Below are positions 19,019 through 27,741 of a DNA stretch of 32,058 nt, piece by piece; the first letter of the stretch is position 1; every line of letters starts with the position of its first letter. Under the pieces are notes generated by a model. It worked only from the letters and a program-made list of their open reading frames with translations, did no database searches and had not been told where the DNA came from. A program made the position numbers and the translations under genes. The DNA lies in NCBI GenBank assembly GCA_031291095.1, contig JARLJR010000072.1, positions 1 through 32,058 on the forward strand. Reading direction: 5' to 3'. Origin of the DNA: Legionella sp. (GTDB lineage Bacteria; Pseudomonadota; Gammaproteobacteria; Legionellales; Legionellaceae).

Positions 19019-19252
19019 AGTAGACTCCCTTTTCTTATTTAGGTTTATTTTTCTAAAGCAATGTTTCACTTTGGAATAAACAACCAATACGATATTCTTC
19101 ATTATCAATTTTAGTATAAAAATAAACCTTTGTGGTTTTATTGTTCTCATTATTGGTGTGTAATTAGCAGTTTTATCGTTGGGATTTTACTCTGACCTAG
19201 GTTTTCCAGTAGTATTAGATAATTAGAATAATAATAAGAAGAAGAGGACGCT

Positions 19253-20125
19253 ATGTTCAGAGGAAGTATAGTGGCTTTAGTTACGCCTATGCAGGATGAT
19301 CAAGTCGATGTACCTCGATTGCGCGAATTGGTAGAATTCCATATTGAAATGGGTACTCATGGTATTGTTGCTGCAGGATCTACTGGCGAGGCAGGAACTT
19401 TATCGCATGAGGAAAAACTCTTAGTAATCAAAACAGTTATAGAGCAAGCTAAAGAGCGCATACCGGTAATTGCAGGTACAGCCATGAATGCAACGCGGGA
19501 TTGCATCAAGTTGACTCAAGAAGCAATGGAATTGGGGGCGCATGCTGCTTTAATTATGACCCCTTCGTATATAAAGCCAACTCAAGAAGGTTTATACCAA
19601 CATTATTGTGCTGTTGCCCAATCGGTAGCTATGCCGATTATCCTTTATAATGTTCCTGGGAGAACTGCATGTGATTTATTGCCCGAAACAGTCGCTCGTC
19701 TTGCTAAGATTTCCAATATTATAGGTATTAAAGAGGCAACAGGCCAAATGACGCGTTTGCAGCAAATTCTGCGTCTTTCTGAAGGCCGTATCGATGTTTA
19801 TAGTGGGGATGATCCAACTGCAGCCTCATGGATGTTAGCTGGGGCTAAAGGTAATATTTCAGTAACCGCTAATGTGGCCGCTAAGTTAATGGCAAAAATG
19901 TGTGACAGTGCTTTAGATGGTGATCATGCAGTCTGTTTGCGTTTGCATGAGCAGCTCATGCCATTGAATGATTTATTGTTTATTGAAACGAATCCTATTC
20001 CTGTTAAATGGGCCATGTATAAAATGGGGTTAATTGCTAATGAAGTTAGATTGCCTTTAACTCCATTGTCTGCAGAACACCATGACGCATTAGAACAGGT
20101 AATGACGCGCTTAGAATTGATTTAA
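19253..20125 (+). CDS. dapA: 4-hydroxy-tetrahydrodipicolinate synthase
   Basis: DapA condenses pyruvate with aspartate semialdehyde, the first committed step of diaminopimelate and lysine synthesis. The 290-residue TIM-barrel protein has Thr44 in GSTGEAGTL, Tyr132 in ILYNVPGRT with Arg137, and the Schiff-base Lys160 in IIGIKEATG. The ATG at 19253 follows AAGAGGA. A short BamC-like lipoprotein gene begins 12 bp after its stop, the same order as dapA-bamC in enterobacteria. Length and motifs are normal. Confidence 0.98.
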   Translation: MFRGSIVALVTPMQDDQVDVPRLRELVEFHIEMGTHGIVAAGSTGEAGTLSHEEKLLVIKTVIEQAKERIPVIAGTAMNATRDCIKLTQEAMELGAHAALIMTPSYIKPTQEGLYQHYCAVAQSVAMPIILYNVPGRTACDLLPETVARLAKISNIIGIKEATGQMTRLQQILRLSEGRIDVYSGDDPTAASWMLAGAKGNISVTANVAAKLMAKMCDSALDGDHAVCLRLHEQLMPLNDLLFIETNPIPVKWAMYKMGLIANEVRLPLTPLSAEHHDALEQVMTRLELI

Positions 20126-20137
20126 TTGGGGAATGTT

Positions 20138-20350
20138 GTGAAAAAGTTAAGTTTTATTGTTTGTAGTGTATTGGTACTTACTGCCTGTTCCGGACGTTAT
20201 TCCAGTAATGGAGAGAGTCTATACTTAAAAAGTAGGAATGGTGTGAATTTAGAGGTACCCCCCCCATTAACAAAAGGAAATATTAGTGATTTTTATAATT
20301 TACCTCCACAAAATCAGGATGCACGAGTTAGTATTGCACCGCCGAGGTAA
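20138..20350 (+). CDS. Short BamC-like lipoprotein
   Basis: The 70-residue precursor starts at a GTG (20138) with GGGGA upstream. It has a signal peptide with lipobox LVLTAC, and the mature part is only about 54 residues. That part (RY..., then LYLKSRNGVNLEVPPPL, SDFYNLPPQNQ and VSIAPPR) follows the order of motifs in the unstructured N-terminal tail of BamC, the segment that lies along BamD in the outer-membrane β-barrel assembly machine. The two helix-grip domains of BamC are missing, because a stop is followed 12 bp later by another gene. Its place right after dapA supports the BamC link. The homology is inferred from pattern only. Confidence 0.7.
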   Translation: MKKLSFIVCSVLVLTACSGRYSSNGESLYLKSRNGVNLEVPPPLTKGNISDFYNLPPQNQDARVSIAPPR

Positions 20351-20362
20351 TAAGGGGTTATC

Positions 20363-21652
20363 ATGACATCTGAGCCGGATGAATTACTCATAATACAAGA
20401 ATTATCCAAACGCATTGTGGATGCGCAACGCAAGATTCGGATTCTTGATAGTATTAAATGGGATGAGGGGATTAAAAAGGAGTTTTTTAAACACAAAGGA
20501 CAGCGACTCCCCACAGTGGATAAAGATTATTATGAAAAGAAACCACTGCCTTTCAATGTTCATGATAAACAAGAAGAATTTCGTGTAATTTTACGAGATG
20601 CTCAAAACCAATTAGGACAGTACTCTACCGTGACGCGTTTGATTCGGCGTCAATGTGAAGAGTACAGTCGCGCGTCTCAAATGCTTGCTGCACGAGGTAC
20701 GCCTGCATTTAGTGAGCTGGCCATGGAGCTCTATGGTAGCCCTAATGATGTATTTTACGCAGGTGGCCCGCGCATGTCTCAAATGGGTACTTTGCTTTTT
20801 GATGTGCTCTCTGATTTAAGCGTGCAATTGCAATCAGAAGCTGATGTTAAGCACTACACGCCGCAACAAGCTCAGGAAATTTTGCAGGCTCGGCTAGGCG
20901 CATTTTTTGATAAACATCCTGGGCGGGTAACCGTGATGGTAAGCGATGACATGGTTGCTGATGCGTCTGCTGGTGCGGACAGTATTAAACTAAGCCAGCA
21001 AGCCATGTTTAGCGAGCGTGATTTGCGTTATTTAGAGGTTCATGAGGGCTGGGTGCATGTTGGTACTACCTTAAATGGTTCCATGCAGCCTAATTGCTTT
21101 TTCCTATCTAAGGGTTCTCCTTCCAGTAGTGTAATTCAGGAAGGACTCGCCGTGATTACTGAGATCGTCACCTTTTCTTCTTATCCAGGACGTATGTTAA
21201 AAATCACTAATCGCGTCATTGCGCTGGATAAAGTGACTCAGGGGGCGAATTTTGTTGATATATACCGCTATTTTATTGAGTGTGGTTTAACGCCTGATGA
21301 CAGCTACAATCAAACCGTACGAATTTTCCGCGGCAGTACGCCAACGGGGGGGCCTTTCACTAAAGATTTATCTTATGCCAAAGGGTTTATTCTCATTTAT
21401 AACTATATTCGCTTTGCAATCAGCCAGAAGCATGTGGATTCTATCCCATTGCTTTTTACTGGAAAATTAGTTTTAGATGATCTGCCTTTATTGCGTGAAT
21501 TACAGGAACGTGGCATTTTAACGAGCCCGGTTTATTTACCCTCACCATTTAGAGATTTAGCCGCATTAAGTGCTTGGATGAGTTTTTCATTGTATTTAAA
21601 TCAGTTTGATTTAAATGAAATACAAAAGAATTTCCGCTTTTTGTTAACCTAA
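20363..21652 (+). CDS. DUF1704/QEGLA-motif (MATCAP-type) putative zinc metallopeptidase
   Basis: The 429-residue protein belongs to the family annotated as 'flavohaemoglobin expression-modulating QEGLA motif' (DUF1704). It has the signature IQEGLAVITE (Q259-A263) and the late GGPFTKDLSYAKGF block (329-342). It also has an HExxxH motif, H227-E-G-W-V-H232, 28 residues before Glu260. This is the arrangement of a zinc peptidase with two His ligands, a catalytic Glu and a distal Glu ligand, as in the animal tubulin carboxypeptidases MATCAP that share this fold. There is no signal peptide, so it is probably cytosolic. It sits 12 bp after the BamC-like gene and may be cotranscribed with dapA. The bacterial substrate is unknown. 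Confidence 0.85.
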   Translation: MTSEPDELLIIQELSKRIVDAQRKIRILDSIKWDEGIKKEFFKHKGQRLPTVDKDYYEKKPLPFNVHDKQEEFRVILRDAQNQLGQYSTVTRLIRRQCEEYSRASQMLAARGTPAFSELAMELYGSPNDVFYAGGPRMSQMGTLLFDVLSDLSVQLQSEADVKHYTPQQAQEILQARLGAFFDKHPGRVTVMVSDDMVADASAGADSIKLSQQAMFSERDLRYLEVHEGWVHVGTTLNGSMQPNCFFLSKGSPSSSVIQEGLAVITEIVTFSSYPGRMLKITNRVIALDKVTQGANFVDIYRYFIECGLTPDDSYNQTVRIFRGSTPTGGPFTKDLSYAKGFILIYNYIRFAISQKHVDSIPLLFTGKLVLDDLPLLRELQERGILTSPVYLPSPFRDLAALSAWMSFSLYLNQFDLNEIQKNFRFLLT

Positions 21653-21653
21653 G

Positions 21654-21741
21654 TGTAGCCTGGTTGCTCGCAACCAGGCTACATCGGATAAGAAAAAATA
21701 AGAACGTAGCCCGTATTACGACTGAGAGGACTACGGACTAC
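21654..21741. repeat. Composite palindromic repeat between convergent genes
   Basis: A perfect 14-bp inverted repeat (21654-21667 and 21670-21683; TGTAGCCTGGTTGC, 2-base loop) starts one base after the preceding stop codon. A second near-palindrome (GTAGCCCGTA at 21706-21715 and TACGGACTAC at 21732-21741, one mismatch) follows. The first can act as a bidirectional terminator; its core equals the hairpin at 15121-15140. Confidence 0.8.
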
Positions 21742-21743
21742 AT

Positions 21744-22256
21744 TTATCCCGGTTGATAGCTGTTTTGACTATCCAGCGCAATATCAAGAGCCTTACTCTC
21801 TGCCTTAGCAAAAAATCTATGAGTAGCAGTCGCAGCATTACTAACCATTCCAGGTTGTACCGCTGCTGTAGCAGCTAAATGAGGATGCGCAGCGACTAAC
21901 TCTTTACTGTGCTTCATAATGAAGCTATCTTGCGATAACTCGATTTCTGTCAAAAAAGACTTGGCTTTTTGCTGATCTTCCGGTCTTTTAGACTCAGCTA
22001 AAAACTTACAGGCAGCAAGCATGGCATTAGTACATCCTAGCTCTGCTGACTTGAGAATCATATTTTTGTGCTGAGATGACTTTTCAGGAAAAACATGAGC
22101 TAAATGATAAAGTGCCAAAGGATTCTTTTTAGCTAACTCTTGCATGTATGGCAAGTATTTAACTACCTTTTGCTTCAAGTAAGGGTCTTCAGGTGATTGC
22201 TGTAATTGGCTAACCAATGCAGCAAAATCACCACTTGAAACGTATTTATTTGACAT
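21744..22256 (-). CDS. Small Sel1-like helical-repeat protein
   Basis: I do not recognise this 170-residue protein as a named gene. Its middle fits the Sel1/TPR-like helical repeat pattern: LALYHLAHVFPE, then ILKSAELGCTNAMLAACKFLAES and KAKSFLTEIE, with the typical 'SAE-LG-xxA' spacing. The C-terminus (about 125-170) is Ala/Ser-rich and ends SQNSYQPG. There is no signal peptide or membrane segment. Of two close ATGs (22262 and 22256), the second has AGG at better spacing. Sel1-type proteins in Legionella often act in host interaction, but this one is too short and generic to assign. It is monocistronic. Confidence 0.75.
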   Translation of the reverse strand: MSNKYVSSGDFAALVSQLQQSPEDPYLKQKVVKYLPYMQELAKKNPLALYHLAHVFPEKSSQHKNMILKSAELGCTNAMLAACKFLAESKRPEDQQKAKSFLTEIELSQDSFIMKHSKELVAAHPHLAATAAVQPGMVSNAATATHRFFAKAESKALDIALDSQNSYQPG

Positions 22257-22352
22257 AATCATAACCTATTCACATAAATAATATAGAGCTAGAATAGGTG
22301 ACCCAAATTAAGGCAAAGTTAAGTTCAGCCTTCTTTACATTTTTTTTACGAA

Positions 22353-23126
22353 TCAAGGTTGTTTTTTGTTCTCTTTGACAAAAGCGTAGTCATAAAATGC
22401 CCAGCCTAAGTGGAAAAGCATATGTGAGATAATGGAGCAAACTAATCCATATTGCCAAAATACATAGCCCAATATAACTGACTGAGAGGTACTAAGTAGC
22501 GTATAAGAATAGATAAATTTTCGGCTTGAACTACAACCTGCAGCTAGATAGGCTGGAATTTGTCCTGCGGAGAAAATTAATCCGCTTACCAGGATCGAGA
22601 TCCAGATAATTAAGTTAGTAGTATGTTGCATAAAGATAATTGCGAAAAATGCCGCTAAATTCATTAGTCCCCAGCGAGCGATAATTTCCTCCACTACACC
22701 ACCATAAAGAACGCAGCCATCAAGACCAAGCGCTATTCGCAAGTTACGCATTATTTGTAGGCTTTTTTCATCGATTAGGCGTTTGGCTAATACATGATAA
22801 AGGCCCAAAAAAATGACCAAGCTTAAAAGTGCATACCCCACAGCAGGTAAAAGTATGGGAAAGAGAATACTAATCCCGGCTTTACCATATAACAGAGCAT
22901 CAAGGTGTGTAGCGCGTAAACCTGTATTTTGCGAAAGAACGGCGCCGGCAAGACATAAAATAAAGACTAGAACTAAGGTTTGGACAATGGCAAAACGACC
23001 AATACGTTTTTTTAATTCCTCGGAATTTTCAGGTAGTAAAAAATAAATCAGGCGCTTAACTGCAATAAGTACGCCAGGAATTGAAAGACAAAATAAAACC
23101 GTAACTAAGGGCCAATCGATTATCAT
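22353..23126 (-). CDS. CPBP-type (CAAX protease/bacteriocin-processing) membrane protein
   Basis: The 257-residue polytopic protein has about seven hydrophobic segments. It carries the CPBP/Abi motif EExxxR as E146-E-I-I-A-R151. A second motif region reads FSAGQIPAYLA, where Gln189 replaces the His usual in this position. A third reads HMLFHLGW (His235). Active members are intramembrane metallo-endopeptidases; the His-to-Gln change may weaken or abolish catalysis. The gene starts 29 bp after rsmB on the same strand, with AAGGA before the ATG, so it is probably the last gene of def-fmt-rsmB. Confidence 0.72.
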   Translation of the reverse strand: MIIDWPLVTVLFCLSIPGVLIAVKRLIYFLLPENSEELKKRIGRFAIVQTLVLVFILCLAGAVLSQNTGLRATHLDALLYGKAGISILFPILLPAVGYALLSLVIFLGLYHVLAKRLIDEKSLQIMRNLRIALGLDGCVLYGGVVEEIIARWGLMNLAAFFAIIFMQHTTNLIIWISILVSGLIFSAGQIPAYLAAGCSSSRKFIYSYTLLSTSQSVILGYVFWQYGLVCSIISHMLFHLGWAFYDYAFVKENKKQP

Positions 23127-23155
23127 TTTTTATCCTTAAAAATGTATCTCTATAT

Positions 23156-24436
23156 CTATTGTTTTAGCAAAACCGTATAAAAGAATCCATCCATACCCTG
23201 TTCTCCGGGTAATATTTGTTGTCCGTGGCCTGTCGCATGCCCCCAGTGCCAGTCTTCTCGAATCGCTTTGCAGTCAGGTGTTTTAAAAATAAAATCAGAA
23301 ACTTGCTGTTCATTTTCAATAGTCATTATGGAACAGGTTGCATAAACCAGCAAGCCACCTTTCGCGAGCAGAGGCCATAATGCATGCAGCATGTTTTCTT
23401 GTGTTTCACTGACAGTTGTAATTTCTTCGGGGGTTCGTAACAGTTTGATATCCGAATGGCGGCGTATTACTCCTGTTGCAGAACAAGGGGCATCTAATAA
23501 AATACGATCGAACAATTGGCCATCCCACCAAGCTGTTGGTGTAGACGCATCACCTTGCATTAAAGTTGCCTTCAACTTAAGGCGATTTAAATTTTCTTTT
23601 ACTCGTTCTAATCGCTTCGCATCGACATCCACAGCAACACAAGCCGCTAAATTGGGTTCTGTTTCTAGAATATGACAGGTTTTGCCTCCAGGTGCACAGC
23701 AGGCGTCGAGAACCCGCAGTCCCGGCTGCAAAGATAATAACGATACGGCTAATTGTGCCGCACCATCTTGTACTGAAATACAGCCCTCGGCAAAACCTGG
23801 TAATTGGCGTACATCACAAGGTACATTAAGAGTAATACCTTCTGTTGCGGCAGAGTGCACTTGAGCCTCAATGCCTGCTTTATTTAATGCATGCAGGTAT
23901 TCTTCACGAGAGTTTTTTTGTACATTAACACGTAAGGTCATCGGTGGATGCATGTCATTTGCTTGCGCAATTGCTTGCCAATATTCAGGCCAATCAGTTT
24001 TAAGACGTTTTAAAAGCCACTGGGGTTGGCCGTAAAGGAATAAAGGATCCTCTTTAAGTTTTTCCAGTAGCTCCTGCTGTTGGCGACAGAAATTACGCAA
24101 TACCGCATTGACTAAACCTTTAGCCCAAGGCTTCTTTATTTTTTCTAATAAAGCGACAGTCTCTTTAACTACCGCATAATCGGGCTGGTTCATGTAATGC
24201 AGTTGATAAAGACCAATTAATAAGGCAATCCATATCTCAATTTCTTTCGGCCTTTTAGCAACTAAGCAATTAGCGATGGCTTGCAAACGATAATAATGGC
24301 GGCAGAAGCCAAAACAGATTTCTTTGGTCATTGGAGAGACTTCTGCTGCAGAGGGCATCAGTTGTGATAAAGACGACTTATCAACTAAGAGCGAAGTTAA
24401 AATTTTTAAAGCATGCAGTCGTTCGTTTTTATTCAT
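23156..24436 (-). CDS. rsmB: 16S rRNA (cytosine(967)-C(5))-methyltransferase RsmB
   Basis: RsmB methylates C967 of 16S rRNA using SAM. The 426-residue protein (E. coli 429) has an N-terminal NusB-like helical domain (about 1-130). The methyltransferase domain has the SAM motif VLDACCAPGGKT (242-253), the first active-site cysteine in DAPCSATG (Cys318), and the nucleophile in YATCSIM (Cys368). It follows fmt by 46 bp, in the widespread def-fmt-rsmB order. A hairpin in the fmt-rsmB gap could influence its expression. Confidence 0.97.
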   Translation of the reverse strand: MNKNERLHALKILTSLLVDKSSLSQLMPSAAEVSPMTKEICFGFCRHYYRLQAIANCLVAKRPKEIEIWIALLIGLYQLHYMNQPDYAVVKETVALLEKIKKPWAKGLVNAVLRNFCRQQQELLEKLKEDPLFLYGQPQWLLKRLKTDWPEYWQAIAQANDMHPPMTLRVNVQKNSREEYLHALNKAGIEAQVHSAATEGITLNVPCDVRQLPGFAEGCISVQDGAAQLAVSLLSLQPGLRVLDACCAPGGKTCHILETEPNLAACVAVDVDAKRLERVKENLNRLKLKATLMQGDASTPTAWWDGQLFDRILLDAPCSATGVIRRHSDIKLLRTPEEITTVSETQENMLHALWPLLAKGGLLVYATCSIMTIENEQQVSDFIFKTPDCKAIREDWHWGHATGHGQQILPGEQGMDGFFYTVLLKQ

Positions 24437-24472
24437 GAATAATGGTTCACAGGCTTAGATGAATTAATAAGC

Positions 24473-24497
24473 TCCTCTGAGTTTAAGACTCAGAGGA
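24473..24497 (-). promoter_or_regulatory. Hairpin enclosing the fmt stop codon
   Basis: A perfect 10-bp inverted repeat (24473-24482 and 24488-24497; CCTCTGAGT core) has a 5-base loop that contains the fmt TAA. It lies 37 bp before the rsmB start. No T-run follows leftward, so an intrinsic terminator is unlikely; mRNA processing or translational coupling control is possible. Confidence 0.45.
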
Positions 24498-25433
24498 AAA
24501 GACTAAACCGACGTGTAACGGTGATTTAGAGGAATTTAAGCAATCGGCAACAGTAATTACTTTGCCGCCGGGAAGTTGTATTTTTTCAACAAGCAATCCT
24601 TGATGGGCTGTGGCAACAAGCATGCCTTTTTTATCAAGGCGTACCACGGTACCAGGGGCCTGGTTTAAATCCATATCAATAACTTGTGCTTGATGAATGC
24701 GTAATACTTCTTCATTTAAAAGGGTATAAGCCGTAGGCCAGGGATTAAAGGCACGGATTTGGCAATCAATTTCTTTTGCACTGCGCTGCCAATTAATTAA
24801 GGCATCTTCCTTGTTAATTTTTCCTGCATAGGTAGCTAAGGAACTATCCTGCACCTCAGGTTTCGCCGTATTATTGGCTATTTCATCTAAGGTTTGCAGG
24901 AGGGGCTGTGCGGAAATCGCGGCTAATTTATCATGCAACGTTGCTGAGGTATCTGTATTGCTGATAGTGCAACTCACTTTACGCAGCATATCTCCAGTGT
25001 CCATTCCTACATCCATTTGCATAATGGTTACTCCAGACTCAGAGTCACCATGCAAAATAGCATGCTGAATTGGAGATGCGCCACGCCAGTAGGGTAGTAA
25101 TGACGCATGCACGTTAACACAACCCAACCGCGGAATTTCCAGTACGGCTTTAGGCAGAATCAAACCATAGGCAATAACAACCAGTAAATCCGGTTTCAAT
25201 GCTGCTAATTCAGCAATGGCTTCAGGGCTTTTAAAATTAAGCGGTTGATAAACGGGGATATTGCGCGTTAATGCCCATTCTTTGACGGCGGATGCTTGCA
25301 ATTTACGGCCTCGGCCCGCAGGGCGGTCCGGTTGGGTGTAAATTGCTTGGATCACGTGTGTTGATTGAGCTAATGCATCAAGACAAGGCAAACCAAAGGC
25401 TGGGGTCCCAGCGAAAACAATCTTTAAACTCAT
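24483..25433 (-). CDS. fmt: Methionyl-tRNA formyltransferase
   Basis: Fmt formylates initiator Met-tRNA from 10-formyl-THF. The 316-residue protein has the catalytic region [18 protein letters not shown] (Asn107, His109) and Asp145 in [11 protein letters not shown], followed by the C-terminal tRNA-binding domain ([21 protein letters not shown]). Length is standard. Its ATG overlaps the def stop by four bases (ATGA), indicating coupled translation with the deformylase that reverses its action on nascent proteins. Confidence 0.98.
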   Translation of the reverse strand: MSLKIVFAGTPAFGLPCLDALAQSTHVIQAIYTQPDRPAGRGRKLQASAVKEWALTRNIPVYQPLNFKSPEAIAELAALKPDLLVVIAYGLILPKAVLEIPRLGCVNVHASLLPYWRGASPIQHAILHGDSESGVTIMQMDVGMDTGDMLRKVSCTISNTDTSATLHDKLAAISAQPLLQTLDEIANNTAKPEVQDSSLATYAGKINKEDALINWQRSAKEIDCQIRAFNPWPTAYTLLNEEVLRIHQAQVIDMDLNQAPGTVVRLDKKGMLVATAHQGLLVEKIQLPGGKVITVADCLNSSKSPLHVGLVFSSES

Positions 25434-25942
25434 GATTTACGCGCGTTCTGGCGTTTGAATTTATCTAATTTTTTTCGTGCCATCGCTTTTTTCAACGGAG
25501 ACAAGAGATCGATAAATAATTTACCATTCATGTGATCAATTTCATGCTGCAAGCATTCCGCAAGTAAACCATCGGCTTGGATTTCAAAAGGCTGGCCGTG
25601 GCGATCTAGCGCGCTAACAGTGACTTTTTCTGCACGAATCACAGTATCATAAGCGCCTGGAACAGACAGACATCCTTCATCAAATTTCTTTTCACCTTCA
25701 GTTGCGATGATTTCAGGATTGATAATAACGATTTGATTCTTTTTATCACCTTCCACATCGATTACAGATAGGCGTAGGCCTATACCAATTTGTACGGCAG
25801 CGAGTCCTACTCCACGTGCATCATACATTGTGTCAAACATGTCCTCGATGAGCGTTTGTAAATTGTCATCAAAGGTGACAACAGGTTTTGAAGCTTCTCT
25901 TAAACATGGATCAGGTAAATAACGGATTTTGTGAATAGCCAT
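25430..25942 (-). CDS. def: Peptide deformylase
   Basis: Def removes the N-formyl group from nascent proteins. The 170-residue metalloenzyme has all three motifs: GVGLAAVQ (44-51), EGCLS with the metal ligand Cys91, and HEIDH with ligands His133 and His137 and catalytic Glu134. It is the first gene of def-fmt-rsmB and is divergent from dprA; the starts are 92 bp apart, so the promoters must lie in this short gap. Confidence 0.98.
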   Translation of the reverse strand: MAIHKIRYLPDPCLREASKPVVTFDDNLQTLIEDMFDTMYDARGVGLAAVQIGIGLRLSVIDVEGDKKNQIVIINPEIIATEGEKKFDEGCLSVPGAYDTVIRAEKVTVSALDRHGQPFEIQADGLLAECLQHEIDHMNGKLFIDLLSPLKKAMARKKLDKFKRQNARKS

Positions 25943-26034
25943 TGTTAATGTGGTTCTCTGTGTAAAATTTGTGATATTATCCTTGATCTAGCGTAATGCT
26001 GCAAGATCCAACAATGTACAAAGGACTGACTTCA

Positions 26035-27120
26035 ATGAATAACTTACCCTATTTTCTTGCTTTAAACCGTATGGATAAAGTAGGTCCGCGTACCGTAGCT
26101 AAATTGTATAAGCGGTGGCCAGATTTACACCAGATGTTTCAACTCTCTGCTTTAGAGCTCGAACAGGCAGATTTACCACCACTGTTAGCCAAAAAAATAT
26201 CCAGTTTTGATATGGAGCAAATTCAAGCAGATTTACATTGGCTCAATGCAGCGGAAGATCATCATTTATTAACCTGGGATTCACCCGATTATCCAGCTTT
26301 ATTAAAAGAAATCACTGACCCGCCCATAGTCTTATATGCCAAGGGGCAATTATCTGCCTTTTTACAACCGCAATTAGCAATTATTGGCAGCCGCAATCCC
26401 TCCATAACGGGAATTAATAATTCTTATGCTTTTGCAAAAGCAATCGCAGTCCAAGGGGTGACCATTGTGAGTGGTTTGGCTTTAGGCATTGATGCTCAAG
26501 CTCATTTCGGATGTTTGGATGCGGGAGGGCAAACAATTGCGGTAATGGGAACTGGAATTGACTGTGTTTATCCCCGTCGTCACGCAAAACTTGCAGAACA
26601 AATCACACAAAAGGGCTTGATATTAAGCGAATTCCCATTAAAAAGTCCGCCAACCTCTGGACATTTTCCGCGCAGAAATCGTATAATAAGTGGCTTGTCA
26701 TTGTGCATATTGGTTATAGAGGCCGCAATACGGAGTGGTTCTTTGATTACTGCGCGCATGGCGTTAGAGCAAAATAGGGACGTTTTGGCAATACCTGGAT
26801 CCATACATAATCCATTGGCTCGTGGGTGTCATCATTTGCTGCAACAGGGTGCAAAATTGGTTACTTCAGTTACGGATGTGTTTGATGAGCTCAGAATAGA
26901 GCCACAACAACGCATGATTGATAAACCTATTTTTTCTCTTGCCAGTGAGAATGAAAACCTAGTAAAGTTCATTGGCTTTGAAATGACGACTGTAGATCAA
27001 ATCATTTTGCGTAGTGGATACACCGTTGAGCAAGTGATGTCCGAGCTTGCAGAACTAGAATTAAAAGGGGCTGTCAGTGCAGTACCCGGAGGCTATATGA
27101 GGTGTGAGTATGAAAGATAA
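26035..27120 (+). CDS. dprA: DNA-processing protein DprA (natural transformation)
   Basis: DprA binds incoming single-stranded DNA and loads RecA during natural transformation. The 361-residue protein has a short helical N-terminal domain (LALNRMDKVGPRTVAKLYKRW). The extended Rossmann fold shows LAIIGSRNPS, IVSGLALGIDAQAH and AVMGTGIDCVYP, with the FPRRNRIISGLS segment typical of the family. A C-terminal winged-helix domain (about 300-360) follows. ATG 26035 has AAAGGA upstream; in-frame ATGs at 25996 and 26014 lack ribosome sites. smg overlaps its end by 11 bp. Legionella is naturally competent, which fits an intact gene. Confidence 0.95.
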   Translation: MNNLPYFLALNRMDKVGPRTVAKLYKRWPDLHQMFQLSALELEQADLPPLLAKKISSFDMEQIQADLHWLNAAEDHHLLTWDSPDYPALLKEITDPPIVLYAKGQLSAFLQPQLAIIGSRNPSITGINNSYAFAKAIAVQGVTIVSGLALGIDAQAHFGCLDAGGQTIAVMGTGIDCVYPRRHAKLAEQITQKGLILSEFPLKSPPTSGHFPRRNRIISGLSLCILVIEAAIRSGSLITARMALEQNRDVLAIPGSIHNPLARGCHHLLQQGAKLVTSVTDVFDELRIEPQQRMIDKPIFSLASENENLVKFIGFEMTTVDQIILRSGYTVEQVMSELAELELKGAVSAVPGGYMRCEYER

Positions 27121-27541
27121 CTTATTTGAAATGTTGCTAAATCTATTCGAAACAAGTTTAACGCAGCTGCAAAAAAATCAAAAGTCCGCTGATGCTGAAG
27201 CAGCAGAACAAATGAATGAAGAAAGCACTGATGATGAGCAAGTTGTGCATGTTCGACCACAGCAACAAACGTCAACTCGAGTATTTACCTACGATGAACA
27301 AATGAAGTTGACTAAAGCAAGTTATCAATTTCTGATGCGTATGAAATTATGGGATGTTATTAACGCAGAATCATTTGAAACGATTATCAACCAATTGCAG
27401 TTTTCTGATTCACGCATTGTGACTCTAGAAGAAACTAAATGGACTATTAGAAATGTATTATCTGCAAATTTAAATGAAGAAGAATTAACCTTCCTTGATC
27501 TAGTACTTTATCAAACAGAAGAAGAATTAACATTGCATTAG
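27110..27541 (+). CDS. smg: Smg family protein (DUF494)
   Basis: The 143-residue Smg protein is a conserved gammaproteobacterial protein of unknown function, regularly found beside dprA and topA. It begins with the typical helix KDNLFEMLLNLFE and ends with a conserved acidic helical region (LNEEELTFLDLVLYQTEEELTLH). A variable acidic linker (about 25-55) precedes the conserved YQFLMRMKLWDVI segment. ATG 27110 has GAGG seven bases upstream. The start lies inside dprA (11-bp overlap), so translation is coupled. Confidence 0.93.
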   Translation: MKDNLFEMLLNLFETSLTQLQKNQKSADAEAAEQMNEESTDDEQVVHVRPQQQTSTRVFTYDEQMKLTKASYQFLMRMKLWDVINAESFETIINQLQFSDSRIVTLEETKWTIRNVLSANLNEEELTFLDLVLYQTEEELTLH

Positions 27542-27684
27542 TTCTAATCATCAGCTATAACACCACAAATACCGTTGCCCGGTTTGCATGCTGGGCATAT
27601 ATCCAAGATATTCCAAAATATGATGCTTGATTTTTTATGAGCGCAAAAAGTAAATTAGTAGAACAAATAGCTTTTTTGAGTATC

Positions 27685-27714
27685 TTGAATATATTATTAC
27701 TATTTGAATAATCT
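27685..27714 (+). promoter_or_regulatory. Candidate topA promoter
   Basis: TTGAAT (27685-27690) and TAATCT (27709-27714) are 18 bp apart in the 200-bp gap before topA. The area is AT-rich, so this is a weak prediction. An AAGGAAAAGG ribosome site precedes the topA ATG. Confidence 0.3.
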
Positions 27715-27741
27715 ATTGAAAAGGAAAAGGTTAACTTTACT

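Noticed and set aside
19019-19150. N-terminal extension of the glycine-zipper lipoprotein
   Set aside because: It lacks a ribosome site and would place a basic stretch before the lipoprotein signal peptide; the ATG at 19018 has AAGGGAG.
27576-27597. TGCCC/GGGCA hairpin after smg as a terminator
   Set aside because: The stem is only 5 bp with an 11-12 base loop and no T-run follows; too weak to call.
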